DNA of 64,000 nucleotides from assembly GCF_963675165.1 (NCBI RefSeq), contig NC_087382.1, positions 5,309,963 through 5,373,962 of the forward strand, read 5' to 3'. The notes beneath the pieces are model-generated. The model saw nothing but the letters and a program-made list of their open reading frames with translations. It had not been told where the DNA came from and made no database searches. Within the stretch, counting starts at the first letter, position 1, and each line of letters begins with the position of its first letter. Made by a program: the position numbers and the translations under genes. This DNA is from Halichondria panicea. Taxonomy: Eukaryota > Porifera > Demospongiae > Suberitida > Halichondriidae. Of the stretch, positions 35,178 to 46,924 are shown piece after piece.

Positions 35178-35528
35178 ATGAGACAAAGTAACTCTATATC
35201 AAGGAATGGCTGGTGCAAGTACAGAGTGAGGTGGTTCTATTCCAAAGGAGCATTTCTCGTTCTGGTCTGGGTTATGCTGTTGACTATAGCCTGTATATCA
35301 GTGTACCATGTGTTCCATCAACAACCTTATGTCAATTCTGTAATTTCAAAATGGCTACTTGCTATCCCATTTGTGTTTGGTTTGTTCAGAACTGTTTTCT
35401 CAGGATGGTTAGCTGACTCTAAGCTTGGAAACTACAGAGTGATGAAATACAGTTTTGTGCTGTTATTTCTTACACAGATACTAACTGGTGTACTACTCAA
35501 GGCTCCTCTGCCCATACATGTGCCCTGA
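35178..35528 (+). pseudogene. POT-like N-terminal fragment fused to DNAJC13 sequence (chimeric frame)
   Basis: The ATG at 35178 opens MRQSNS and about 98 codons of POT: TM1, TM2 and [18 protein letters not shown]. At about 35474-35477 it crosses into DNAJC13 intron 17 sequence and stops at 35528 after some 15 junction codons. ACA is shared by both parents at the junction. A short membrane-anchored product with two or three spans is conceivable but unsupported. Transport function is not expected. Confidence 0.8.
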
Positions 35529-38495
35529 TTTACCTCCTTCAGTTGTTCTGCAACTCTCAGAACCCGACCGTTCGTGAAGAGACTGCCTCCCTTCTTGCCA
35601 AGATGATCACTGACAAATTGGTGGGTCCTAAAGTGAGAATTGTCCTCTCCAAGTTCTTACCTTTAATCTTTATGGACGCCATGAGAGACAACTCTGAGGC
35701 CAGTGTTCACATGTTCGAGAGTGAGTAAACACAAATTAAGGATTAAACTGTGAATTGGTGCATATAGTAGCTCCTAATTAAGTAGCAAAGGGACACGCTC
35801 TAGGAAATTGCATTAACGGTTACTGGTATCATAGTTTGAAACTTGTTTTGTTTATGAATTTAGGTGTTTTAGTTCTCTTGCTCAATTAAAAAAAGAACCT
35901 CTTTTTACATAAAGTGTAAAATGGTGGTGTAGCTTCGTTAACTAAGGTCACGCTTTAGTGCATTAACGGTTACTGGTATGTACGTTGAAAGCCATGTTGT
36001 TTTGTTTGTGTCAAACACACGAAATGAATGCACGCAATTACTTTTTCATTATTATATTATTCGGTGTTTTAGTTCTCTTGCTCAATTAAAATAAACTTTT
36101 TGTAATTTCAGACAATCAGGAGAACCCAGAGCTGATTTGGAACGACGAGGCCAGAGAAAAAGTGTCAGGAGTAGTGTCTAAAATGAACAAGGAGTGAGTG
36201 TTTCGGTGGTTTACAATGTACGTTGTATTTAATTTGACTCAGGTAATGGAGCATTGTTCACTTCAGTAGAAAACAATTCAGAAGGGTCCCTGATGTGTGA
36301 TGGATTGTGAATATATGTAGTCACTATAGCTATAACTTTGAATGGCCATAAACTATTCAAATCCAAAGTAAAAAAGATGCATTCTGTAACTGTATAACGA
36401 TCTCATGGTATGTTAGTTTGAATAACTTTTTTCCCTATAATAGGTTCTTCCTTAAGCAGAAGGAAGACCCCAACACTCTGTGGAGGTTGCCCGACAATTT
36501 TAAGGTGGTCTATTCACAGGTACAAGGAGAGATCATGGTGGGCGGAGTCTTCTTAAGGATATTTATATCGCAGCCTACTTGGGTGAGTGTCAACTGATCG
36601 ACTAAACGTACTAGATGCTCCTAGCTATTGCTGTTATGCGATTATGTACATATCTGCCTTTACATGTAGCATAATTTTATTGTGTAGGTTCTGAGGAAAC
36701 CAAAGGAGTTTTTGATATCACTACTCGACAAGTTTGGACAGCTCTCACAGTCTGCTCATCCTGATGTGAGTGAATGTTTTATGTGCTAAATGTGTGTGTG
36801 TTTTATTAGTCACATACTGTTGTTACGGTACATTTGTTGAGGGGTTAGATGTGCAATTATTAAAATGTACGTATAATAAATTTTTTGTTACACCAAAATT
36901 CCTTATTCTGCGTTTACACTGTATAACTCCAATTGTCAGACTTACTATCCTAACCCCCCCCCTCCAGGGAGAGATCCTGGAGACAGTGACAGAGGCTTGT
37001 GTTTGTCTCTTTACTGCCCAACCATCACTAGCGGACCAGGTAAGCTCCTAGAGTAATGGAAGCTAGCCCCTCTTAACGATCACCCGTGCGTGGTGGAAAG
37101 GTCAACCATGCATGCATGTACCTTAATTGATAATTATTCTGTAATTATCAGTCCTCTCAATCTATCTCCGGTTCTTGTTCCAGGTTCCACCGCTGGGTCA
37201 CATCCCAGGATCCTGGCCCGAATGAAGGCTGACAACGAAGTTATTCCAAAAGCTTGTCTTCAGGTCACACACATACTGGCAGACAGCGAGGTAAAAATAC
37301 AATACATTCATTTAATACAACTGTACAAGTTCAAACGTACCTGCTACACGTTATGTAATGTTGCTCACCATTCTCATTTACCTTTGATTTAGTGAAGCAC
37401 TTTTTCTAAGCTTGCGGGTTGTACAATATTAATGAATGTGTCAAGCTTGTCTTAGTTTCTCTTTTTCTGTGGTTACTGTACCAGCAAAATAATAATTTAA
37501 CTCGATAAGCATCAATTTTTATTTTCTATTGCCAGTATTGAGTTGGTTGTTAAGGTTTCTCTTAACTTTCACAGGTTTGTGTGCGAACGATGTCCAAGTG
37601 TGACACCGTGGTTCCGTTGATCTGTGCCATGAAGAAGAGGAAAGACAGTGTACACGTTGCCGCAGAGACCATCAAAAAGCTGTATGACCTCATGATTCCC
37701 GAGCTAGTGGTACAGGTATGTGAATCGTATGGAATACTAGGAACTATAATTGATTGACATATTCACATACGTGTTAATAAGTGACTCCTCCCTGTTTCAC
37801 GTACACAGGCCGTGAATGGAGAGTTGATCCCGTTCCTACTGAAGCTGCTTGAGGATCCTCTGTCTGAGTGTGACAAGCCGTCAGCCGCTAAAGCACTCAT
37901 AGCTGAGTCCCTCAAGAACATGGCTAAAAACCTCGCCAATGAAGAGAGGGTCAGTACATAGCTCAAAACAAAATAGTACCCCACAGATTAATCATAGTTG
38001 AACCATAATTATGTATACAGCTTGAGGATGTACCTGTACATGTACATTGTAGCTCTTATGACCATTAGTATGAACCGAAACTCAACCTAAATAAGCACAT
38101 GTGTAGACAAAAATTAATGATGATCGCTCCCTGTAGTAGTATTGCACTGACAATTTGTGTGAATTTGCTTATCATCAATCTTGGTTGCCAGGAAGTTTAA
38201 CGAATCACACGCTCACCCACCCCCTTCTCCACACACACACACACACACACACACACAACCACAGATATTAGAGATACTGGAAAAATCCCCTGTGTGGTCG
38301 GCGTACAAAGACCAGAAACATGATCTCTTTCTCACCAACACGACTGTATCTGGTTACCTTACGGGTCCGTCTGGCGTAGCTGGTTACCTCACGGCTGGAA
38401 CCTCGTCGTCGGCTAGCAATGCAAACAGTTCTGCCCCACCCCCACTAGAGCCGCCGGAGGACACACCCACTGGCGATGATGACGATGATGACTAG
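35475..38495 (+). pseudogene. Duplicated 3' end of DNAJC13, copy 3 (exons 18-26), broken
   Basis: Exon equivalents: 35520-35720, 36112-36193, 36444-36582, 36688-36765, 36968-37039, 37184-37290, 37575-37715, 37809-37949, 38265-38495. The first acceptor has become AT instead of AG (35519). Exon 37184-37290 is 107 nt instead of 108 (one T lost in the GGTCACATCCCAGG stretch), shifting the frame. The defects differ from those of copy 2, so the copies decayed independently. The upstream neighbour is the POT N-terminal fragment. Confidence 0.9.
38231..38256 (+). repeat. (AC)n microsatellite in DNAJC13 copy 3
   Basis: Counterpart of 14566-14597, upstream of the last exon copy. Confidence 0.85.
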
Positions 38496-39954
38496 CTGTA
38501 TCTTAGGTTGTTATATAATTGTATTTGAGTTGTGAGTACAAAAACTGCTTTCTATTTTTAAAGTCTGTAATAATTAATAATTGTATCGTGGATTTTGAGG
38601 TACATGACATAATACATTTTAATTTTGATTATGGTAAAGATCATGCAGTTGAAAACTGATAATCATGTATGACTGTGAAAGTGTCTCTTTGTGATGTCAG
38701 GAGTGCATGAATATTGAGTCATGCATTCCTAGGTCCTGGTGATGTGAACTGTATGTGATTTGGATCTGAGGCAGCTCTTAGTTCAGATCAAAGTTCGCAT
38801 TAAATTTATGCATGCATGCATATCGGCGTATTCCTCTGGAATGATGGTGCATGGCGCTTATGAATAATCAAACAGCTGCCGGATGAAAACGGATGTACGA
38901 AAAACAAGAAGCTGATTTTTCACCTGACAATGTATAGGTCTACTTATGAACAACATTATAATTAAAAATGATAGTCCATGCAATTCTAAAAAAAATTTGG
39001 CATATGACATTTGCAATATAATTATGATCTGTGTCTGATAAATTGCATAATATTCTGTTGAAGTTCCACCATGGTCTAGTGTAAATCATTGTTTTTATGT
39101 CGGGTAACCTGCATGAACGTATATGCATGATTGTCTTCAGCATATCAAGTCTCTGCTGCTCATACTGCATGCATGATGTAAACCACATTGAAAGTAATAA
39201 CCAACACCAACCCATTTTGTTTACGTCCTTTTAATTTAACCATTAGATCTAGCTACATGCTTATTTTAACTCCAACTGTGTTCCTTAGTTTGAAGAACTG
39301 AAGAGATATCATTGAGCGGCTCAGCCAGCCCTATACTTCCTCCCATTTTAGCCTTATTTGTACATTTTCTTCCCCAAATCGTATACATTTAGATCGCTTT
39401 TTTCTATTTTCGACTCAACCCTAATACTAGACGTCTAAGGCTTGACAAATACAAGTGCTATACGGTATAATTATACTTGATATTTCTCTGTGGCTGTTTT
39501 AGTTTCATTTTCCAGTATATATATAATTATGTATTAGATGGTACAATTATATTAACTGTATGAATGTGGTATGAGGTTTGTTTTGACCTTTAATGGGAGA
39601 GGTATTTTGTTTTTCCAAATGCACATATTCACCATTCTTCGCCATGTAGTATATATGCAAACAGTTTGTCAATGGGCACTTATTTTGATGCTTTTTGAGC
39701 TTGTATATTTCAATCAATGGGATATTAATACTGAAAATTAAAGCAATAACATGACTCTGCTCATGACTATATTTAGTCAAAGTAGTAAACCACTTCGTTC
39801 AACATTTACATATACGTACATGCACAAGTGCATTGCATGATTGTGCATGCATGTATCTTCATGCATATGCATATATATAGGCCTACTGCAAGAACTATAT
39901 TTAGTATTAGTGTTTAGCAGCCATCCCTATATACATGTGCACTGTGTGTCTGTT
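38496..39954 (+). other. Duplicate of the DNAJC13-to-POT spacer
   Basis: Collinear with 14836-16330. The stem-loop at 38699-38730 has one mismatch. From about 38940 on it is nearly identical to the matching part of the 44-46.9 kb unit. No gene supported. Confidence 0.65.
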
Positions 39955-41508
39955 ATGAGACAAACTAACTCTACGAGCGGAGGCAGCCCTCTGGTATCAA
40001 GGAATGGCTGTTGCAAGTACAGAGTGAGGTGGTTCTATTCCAAGGGAGCATTTCTTGTTCTGGTCTGGAATATGCTGTTGACCATAGCCTGTATGTCAGG
40101 GTCTAATATATTCCATATACGACACGATGTCAATTTTGTAATTTCAGAATGGCAACTTGCTATCCCTATTGTGTTCGGTTTTTTTGGAGCTGTTTTCTCA
40201 GGATGGTTAGCTGACGCTAAGCTGGGGAACTACAGAGTGATGAAATACAGTTTTGTACTGTTGTTTCTTATAAGTTTGCTTTCTAGTACCGTCACCCTAG
40301 TTCCTGGCATTGCTCATTACGTGTATGTTGTGAGTGTCGTGTACTGCATAGGCGGGAGTCTCTCTATAGTAGCTGTGGTAGCATGCTTTGTTACATTATT
40401 ACAGCTTGGCCTGGATCAGATGCCTGATGCTTCATCTTCCAATATCACTAGTTTTATTGCCTGGTTTGTATTCAATATGTATGCTGGTGTTTGGATCTCA
40501 AACGTTTCCAATTTACCCATTATATCTGGTACTTTGTGTAGTCAAATGCCATACTGGGTTGTCCAACTTTACAGTTTACTGCCACCTTTGTGTGTGAGTG
40601 CTGTTCTTATTCTTGATTTTCTCCTTGCTAAGAAATGGCTGATAATTGAGCCAAAGTCATCTCAGTCTCTAACAACCATCTACCGTGTTCTCAAGTTTGC
40701 AGCCAAGCACAAAGCTCCCCTCAATCGCAGTGCTCTCACATATTGGGAGGAAAACGTACCTTCAAGAATGGACCTGGGAAAGTCAAGATATGGTGGACCA
40801 TTCACTACAGAGCAAGTTGAAGATGTGAAGACCATCCTACGTTTGTTACCCTTATGTTTAACACTATGGCTTCTTGGGTGCTCACTTGCAATATTCCGTC
40901 CACCACATGAATCATTGTATCTCCCCGATGTGAATAGTATATATGTTTCAGAGCTTCTGGTCTTAATCACATACAACTCTTGGTGGTGTGGTATGGTTTG
41001 GACGGTCTTTTATGAATTTATTCTATACCCTGTGATTCGTAATAGGCTTCCCAGCATTCTTAGAAAAATCGGAATCATTTCTTTCTTAATCACGGCTCTC
41101 AACATTGTGTTTGTAATTCTAGGACTAGTCCACTACTATCACAGTGATTTAGTGGCAGTTCATTATGTCATTGTGATATTACATTCAGTTTCTCAAGGTT
41201 TGTTCATGATGTTGCTTGCTAGTGCCATGCTGCAGTTAGTTTGTGCTCAGGCTCCATACAACATGAGAGGAGTGTTTGGAGGGTGTATGGCACTTGTGTT
41301 GATGTCACCTTCATTTATCAGCGATTCTTTTCCATTGAAATTCACATTAACGATATTATATGGGATTAAAGCCGCTGTCAGTCTGCTTGGATTCATCGTG
41401 TACTGCCTCCTGGCTCGCTGGTACAAAAGGAGAGTTAGAGACGAGGACTACAATGTACAAGCTGTTGTGGAGGAGGTGTATGATCGATACTTGTCAGCTC
41501 AACATTGA
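39955..41508 (+). CDS. POT/PTR (SLC15-like) transporter family protein, single exon
   Basis: An intact 517-residue frame from the MRQTNS ATG. By residue: the N-terminal CCKYRVRWFYSK to 30, TM1 about 31-52, TM2 about 66-84, the motif [13 protein letters not shown] 82-94, TM3-4 about 98-148, [13 protein letters not shown] 151-163, the cytosolic loop with the [15 protein letters not shown] motif about 230-295, further spans to about 485, and the tail [13 protein letters not shown] about 488-500. It differs from the gene at 46925 by only about nine residues, so the duplication is very recent. The second half is almost identical to the frameshifted gene at 16331. Confidence 0.87.
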   Translation: MRQTNSTSGGSPLVSRNGCCKYRVRWFYSKGAFLVLVWNMLLTIACMSGSNIFHIRHDVNFVISEWQLAIPIVFGFFGAVFSGWLADAKLGNYRVMKYSFVLLFLISLLSSTVTLVPGIAHYVYVVSVVYCIGGSLSIVAVVACFVTLLQLGLDQMPDASSSNITSFIAWFVFNMYAGVWISNVSNLPIISGTLCSQMPYWVVQLYSLLPPLCVSAVLILDFLLAKKWLIIEPKSSQSLTTIYRVLKFAAKHKAPLNRSALTYWEENVPSRMDLGKSRYGGPFTTEQVEDVKTILRLLPLCLTLWLLGCSLAIFRPPHESLYLPDVNSIYVSELLVLITYNSWWCGMVWTVFYEFILYPVIRNRLPSILRKIGIISFLITALNIVFVILGLVHYYHSDLVAVHYVIVILHSVSQGLFMMLLASAMLQLVCAQAPYNMRGVFGGCMALVLMSPSFISDSFPLKFTLTILYGIKAAVSLLGFIVYCLLARWYKRRVRDEDYNVQAVVEEVYDRYLSAQH

Positions 41509-42380
41509 CTAAATTTTGTTCTGTTACGACTGCATGATACGTTTTATCCTCTGTCTTTTTGTCGATCATACATCTTCAGAACAATTATACGTAAATGAGT
41601 GAACTATATACATGTAGCATTGTGTTTGGCTGTGTTGGTATGTGTACTGGCGTGGTGTGTTGTGATCTATCTTGATCTACCCTGTTCTATCCTGATGTGT
41701 TTTGTTATGTATTTATCACACATTGTTGTGTCATCACTTTTGTTATGATTATCATGCACCTTTCGTTTCTGGATTGTTCTGGACTATTCTCGATTATTCT
41801 CTTATTCTCGATCAGCCCCCTGGGACTTGACTCTTATAAATAGCATTACCTTTTTCAATTGTTGTTGTTGCTGATACCATGTACTTATTGTGAATTTACT
41901 TACGAAGTAAAAAATATTTATTGGCAGTCAATCTCTGAACTTGAAACAATAGCAATAAATAGTCTAGCCTGTCTAGCTATATACTCTTTTGCATGGTTGC
42001 AAGAAGAATCCAACAGGCTGTTTTGCACACATAATTAGTTAAATCATTCTCTAATACAGTCATGCAATTTATCATTGGACACCTTTGATTATCTTTGAGC
42101 TTGTATTAATCAATGCATGTACAAATACTGAAACTACGCTCATAGCAACATGATTATTATGGCCATTTGGGAGAAATTTGTTGAAGTTCCACTGCTATAA
42201 CTATGTTGACTTATTGTACGAACCACTCCATGCATGGGCACTGTATGAATAGATTCACTCAGGTGTGTCTCTGAGCACTGGATATGATGAATAGATTCAC
42301 TCAGGATTGTTGCCACCAATAGATATTGCTCGCAACTGTCTGTATAATTAGATATACCTGTGTGTGTGTGTGTGTCTGTT
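41509..42380 (+). other. POT-like gene 3' flank copy
   Basis: A repeat of 17892-18787. A 2-base loss in the ATCACACATTGTTG stretch breaks the hydrophobic open frame seen elsewhere, supporting a non-coding interpretation. No gene seen. Confidence 0.6.
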
Positions 42381-43430
42381 ATGAGACAAACTAACTCTAT
42401 ACGAACGAAGGCGGCCCTCTGGTATCAAGGAATGGCTGCTAGTGCAAGTACATGTACAAAGCTAATCCAACAGATGCATTTCTCTTCTTTTACCCCCCTG
42501 GTCTTCACTACCACAGGTGGCCTTGGCCCAGCAGCTACATCCTTCTACAAACGCCTGGCCAGCATGCTCTCAGACAAATGGAAGCAACCATACAGCACCA
42601 TGCACCATTGGCTGGCTAAGATCATTCTCACTACTCAGATCCTCTATCATGTGCCTGAGAGGTGCCAAATCTTCGAAGTCATCCTTCAACGGCCATCTAT
42701 ATAGCTGCTTCCGTGGACCTCACCATTGCGGACTCCAACCTTTCTGTCTGAACTCTGAATAATTATAGCTTCACATTACCTTGCCTTATCCATTTCTCAG
42801 CCTCTGTCACTCAAAATTATTCAATACACGTTAAAAAAAACAAAACAGAGCATTTCTCGTTTGGGTCTGGAGTATGCTGTTTATGATCATGTATTCCGTC
42901 AACGACCTGATGTCAATTTTGAAATGGCTAGATCTAGATGCTATCCCTGTAATTGCGTTTGGTTTTTTGGAGCTGTTTTTTCAGGATGGCTAGTTGACGC
43001 TAAGCTGGGAACTATATAGAGTAGTGTTGTTCCTCCAGTATTTGTTTTCTAGTGCCAACTATAGCTCCTGGCATTGCTCATTACTTGAGCTTGTTTCTAA
43101 TTCTGGAACCAGTCTACTACCATATCACAGTGATTTATAGGCAGTCCATTATAATTGAAATATTACATTCGGTTTCTCAAAGTTGCTCACAATGTTACTT
43201 GCTATAATTATAGTACCATGTGCAGCTATAGATCTAATTTGTGCTCAAGCTCCATACAACAAGAGAGGAGTACATGTTTGGAGGGTACATACGGCACTTG
43301 CGCTGATGTCACCTTCAATTATCAGCGTTTCTTTTCTATTGAACATCACTATATTATAGCCGCTGTCAGTCTGCTTGGCTTCATCCTATACTTGTCTCCT
43401 GGCTCGCTGGTACAAGAGGAGAGTTTGAGA
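42381..43430 (+). pseudogene. Decayed POT-like pseudogene with retroelement insertion (copy P3)
   Basis: It starts ATGAGACAAACTAACTC. The shared retroelement fragment occupies about 42485-42848, with GCATTTCTC on both sides. POT remnants continue to a broken LLARWYKRR-like tail near 43430, with many indels. Confidence 0.85.
42485..42848 (+). mobile_element. Shared LINE-like fragment in copy P3
   Basis: Same insertion point and content as 18890-19252. The left duplication has one change (TGCATTTCTC, 42475-42484) against AGCATTTCTC on the right (42849-42858). An A-rich run precedes the right copy. Confidence 0.72.
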
Positions 43431-43865
43431 TGAGGACACAAGCTTTTGTGGAGGAATTCTATATAATCTGTTATATACACACGTTTTTTTCATCATCTGC
43501 AATCATGCATGTATGTCGTAAAATGTAAATGTGTTCCTAGATATAAAAATATTATTTTTTATTTGCTGTGTTTCCACACATAATTATTTTCATCAGTAGA
43601 TCTCTATAATTATACAGTCATGCAATTTGTCAATGGACACCTCTGATAATATATATTTTAGCTTGTCTGTACTAACGATCGATTGTATGTACGAATCTGA
43701 AACTAAACTTCTAATAGCAACATGATTCCTTTGAAGTTCCACTACAATTATATATATTTTATAAGAACCACACAGTAGTTACAAGTTTCACTCATTGCAA
43801 CAAATAGATTTTGCTCTCCTATAGTTACAACAATAGTGTTTGCCATCCCTACATGTGCATCAGTT
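43431..43865. other. Spacer / 5' flank of truncated POT gene
   Basis: AT-rich spacer collinear with 55818-56236; no gene seen. Confidence 0.5.
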
Positions 43866-44210
43866 ATGAGACAAAGTAACTCTACGAACGAAGCCAGGCC
43901 TCTGGTATCAAGGAATGGCTGGTGCAAGTACAGAGTGAGGTGGTTCTATTCCAAGGGAGCATTTCTCGTTCTGGTCTGGGTTATGCTGTTGACTATAGCC
44001 TGTATATCAGTGTACCATGTGTTCCATCAACAATCTTATGTCAATTCTGTAATTTCGAAATGGCTACTTGCTATCCCATCTGTGTTTGGTTTGTTCGGAA
44101 CTGTTTTTTCAGGATGGTTAGCTGACGCTAAGCTTGGAAACTACAGAAACATGATCTCTTTCTCACCAACACGACTGTATCTGGTTACCTTACGGGTCCG
44201 TCTGGCGTAG
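43866..44210 (+). pseudogene. POT-like N-terminal fragment fused to the last DNAJC13 exon (out of frame)
   Basis: The ATG at 43866 opens MRQSNS, and POT coding continues through [12 protein letters not shown]. At CAGA (44144-44147) it joins the middle of the last DNAJC13 exon. The POT frame reads that exon in a wrong frame and stops at 44210. CAGA is common to both parents at the breakpoint. The POT part is about 94 codons. Confidence 0.82.
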
Positions 44211-44326
44211 CTGGTTACCTCACGGCTGGAAGCTCATCGTCGGCTAACAATGCAAACAGTTCTGCCCCACCCCCACTAGAGCCGCCGGAGGACGCACTCA
44301 CTGGCGATGATGACGATGATGACTAG
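44144..44326 (+). pseudogene. Fragment of the last DNAJC13 exon, copy 4
   Basis: This corresponds to about the last 180 nt of the last exon, from KHDLF to the D-rich end and TAG stop. It differs from the parent by a few substitutions (for example GACGCACTCACT). No splice acceptor is retained. Confidence 0.88.
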
Positions 44327-44761
44327 CTGTATCTTAGGTTGTTATATAATTGCATGAGTTGTGAGTACAAAAAAACTGCTTTCTATTTTTAAAGTCTGTA
44401 ATAATTATGCCTCGAGGCGTAGCCGCACGAGGGATACGGTAAAGCTGACTGTGTGTGTGTGTGTCTGTGTGTCTGTGTGTCTGTTCCAGCTGTAACTGCT
44501 CAACGGTTGCAATGCGACGAAAACTAACAGCTTCTATAGGCTTCTAGCCACGTTCTCTTGGATTTTGATTTGTGGATTAGCAAACTAAAGCTTCTTTCTC
44601 GAGTTATGGCTAGTTTGACTCACATTGAAGGCTGTTGCAGTCTCTTCAGAATCTTTCATAGCATCATCTGTCCGCACAAACTTTCTATTCAACATATGAG
44701 TTAGCCTTGCACTAAAGCGCTAGCTTTTTGTTAGCTACAAGACTCAGAAAATACCTGTTAA

Positions 44762-44970
44762 CATAGGCGTAGGAACCAGGGGGGCAAGGGGGGCAGTTGC
44801 CCCCCTCAGCCAAATATTTTGCTTTTTCGCCCCCCTTAGCCAGCACTGCTCTCTAATTGAAAAAATATTGTGAGCATATTAAATATTGGAGAATTTTAAA
44901 TTGTGTCTCAGTGATATTGGTATAACATATTGTTTGCCCCCCTTAGGTAAAACATCTTCCTACCCCTATG
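44762..44970. repeat. Nested G/C-run element with CATAGG-GTAGGAA inverted ends
   Basis: The left end CATAGGCGTAGGAA and right end TTCCTACCCCTATG are inverted with one mismatch. The interior has GGGGGGCAAGGGGGGC and complementary CCCCCC stretches that can fold. I have the impression that similar repeats occur widely in marine invertebrate genomes; that is recollection, not a search result. Confidence 0.55.
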
Positions 44971-45102
44971 GTTAAAACAGCTAGCTAGCAGTAGCCATTT
45001 GTGAAATTGATCTCTTTAGACACACCCTTTAATTATTCCTATGGATGTAATGCGCATGCGCGCTCATTCCCCAGATCCAGATCCTCCTGGCAGAATCATA
45101 TT

Positions 45103-45480
45103 TTTCTTGAGGGCCTGGTAAGCCACAAAACACTACTATAGATAACAATATGCATGTACACAAGTCTTTTCTTCTTAAATATTATAATTATACACTGCAT
45201 GAACTACAGATCCAATTTTCTTCTTTCTTGAGGTCCTGGTATTAAAGCCACATAATACAACAATAGATGCATGTAATAAGTCTTTTCTTCTCAGTGACTT
45301 TATAATTAGATAAGCTAACTTTATGAAATAATTATGCACTTTTCCGCTTATAATTAATTGAAAACAAAATCTTCTTTGTTGCTTCCTAGATCCTTGAGGT
45401 CCTGGTATAAGCAGCCACAAAACACAACAATGATACCATAATTATACAATTGCAAGTCAGTTTTAGACAGATTATTTTAT
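45103..45480 (+). repeat. Three imperfect tandem units of about 130 bp
   Basis: Each unit begins with a TTGAGG(G/T)CCTGGTA stretch, followed by GCCACA-AA-ACA and a CAAGTC(T/A) piece, starting near 45107, 45229 and 45392. No coding potential; it lies inside the 1.17-kb insertion. Confidence 0.6.
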
Positions 45481-45575
45481 ACACTTTTTCCTCTTCTATA
45501 CTTTCTCTTCTATACTTTTGAGCGAAAGCAAATCATGGCGAGAGGCATTAGCACAGCGCCAGCTTGAACACTAGT

Positions 45576-46924
45576 TAATAATTGTATCGTGGATTTTGAG
45601 GTACATGACATATTACATTTTAATTTTGATTATGGTAAAGATCATGCAGTTGAAAACTGATAATCATGTATGACTGTGAAAGTGTCTCTTTGTGATGTCA
45701 GGAGTGCATGAATATTGAGTCATGCACTCCTAGGTCGTGGTGATGTGAACTGTACGTGATTTGGATCTGAGGCAGCTCTTAGTTCAGATCAAAGTTCGCA
45801 TTAAATTTATGCATGCATGCATATCGGCGTATTCCTCTGGAATGATGGTGCATGGCGCTTATGAATAATCAAACAGCTGCCGGATGAAAACGGATATACG
45901 AAAAACAAGAAGCTGATTTTTCACCCGACAATGTATAGGTCTACTTATGAACAACATTATAATTAAAAATGATAGTCCATGCAATTCTAAAAAAAATTTG
46001 GCATATGACATTTGCAATATAATTATGATCTGTGTCTGATAAATTGCATAATATTCTGTTGAAGTTCCACCATGCTCTAGTGTAAATCATTGTTTTTATG
46101 TCGGGTAACCTGCATGAACGTATATGCATGATTGTCTTCAGCATATCAAGTCTCTGCTGCTCATACTGCATGCCAACACCAACCCATTTTGTTTACGTCC
46201 TTTTAATTTAACCATTAGATCTAGCTACATGCTTATTTTAACTCCAACTGTGTTCCTTAGTTTGAAGAACTGAAGAGATATCATTGAGCGGCTCAGCCAG
46301 CCCTATACTTCCTCCCATTTTAGCCTTATTTGTACATTTTCTTCCCCAAATCGTATACATTTAGATCGCTTTTTTCTATTTTCGACTCAACCCTAATACT
46401 AGACGTCTAAGGCTTGACAAATACAAGTGCTATACGGTATAATTATACTTGATATTTCTCTGTGGCTGTTTTAGTTTCATTTTCCAGTATATATATAATT
46501 ATGTATTAGATGGTACAATTATATTAACTGTATGAATGTGGTATGAGGTTTGTTTTGACCTTTAATGGGAGAGGTATTTTGTTTTTCCAAATGCACATAT
46601 TCACCATTCTTCGCCATGTAGTATATATGCAAACAGTTTGTCAATGGGCACTTATTTTGATGCTTTTTGAGCTTGTATATTTCAATCAATGGGATATTAA
46701 TACTGAAAATTAAAGCAATAACATGACTCTGCTCATGACTATATTTAGTCAAAGTAGTAAACCACTTCGTTCAACATTTACATACGTACATGCACAAGTG
46801 CATTGCATGATTGTGCATGCATGTATCTTCATGCATATGCATATATATAGGCCTACTGCAAGAACTATATTTAGTATTAGTGTTTAGCAGCCATCCCTAT
46901 ATACATGTGCACTGTGTGTCTGTT
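45576..46924 (+). other. Duplicate of the DNAJC13-to-POT spacer (after insertion)
   Basis: It resumes the 14836-16330 type sequence, with the stem-loop at 45700-45731. It is nearly identical to 38590-39954 except for a small deletion near 46170. No gene supported. Confidence 0.65.

Larger units (their letters stand above)
44407..45575. mobile_element. 1.17-kb composite insertion related to the TGCCTCG inverted-repeat family, 8-bp target duplication
   Basis: The flanks TAATAATT (44399-44406 and 45576-45583) are single in the paralogous spacers (GTCTGTAATAATTAATAATTG), so the insertion is defined by comparison. The left end ATGCCTCGAGGCG and the right GCGAGAGGCAT are partly inverted. The interior resembles 3529-4070 (TG/TC run, CTTCTATAGGCTTCTAG). 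It contains a nested element at 44762-44970 and imperfect tandem units at 45103-45480. No coding gene. Confidence 0.75.

Noticed and set aside
25424-38495. DNAJC13 copies considered as alternative 3' ends (mutually exclusive exon sets) of the parental gene
   Set aside because: The parent has a complete 3' end and stop at 14835. The copies have lost splice sites and frames, and complete transporter genes lie between.
45103-45480. Tandem units considered as a possible CRISPR-like array
   Set aside because: Only three imperfect long units with no spacer/repeat regularity, in a eukaryotic mobile-element context.
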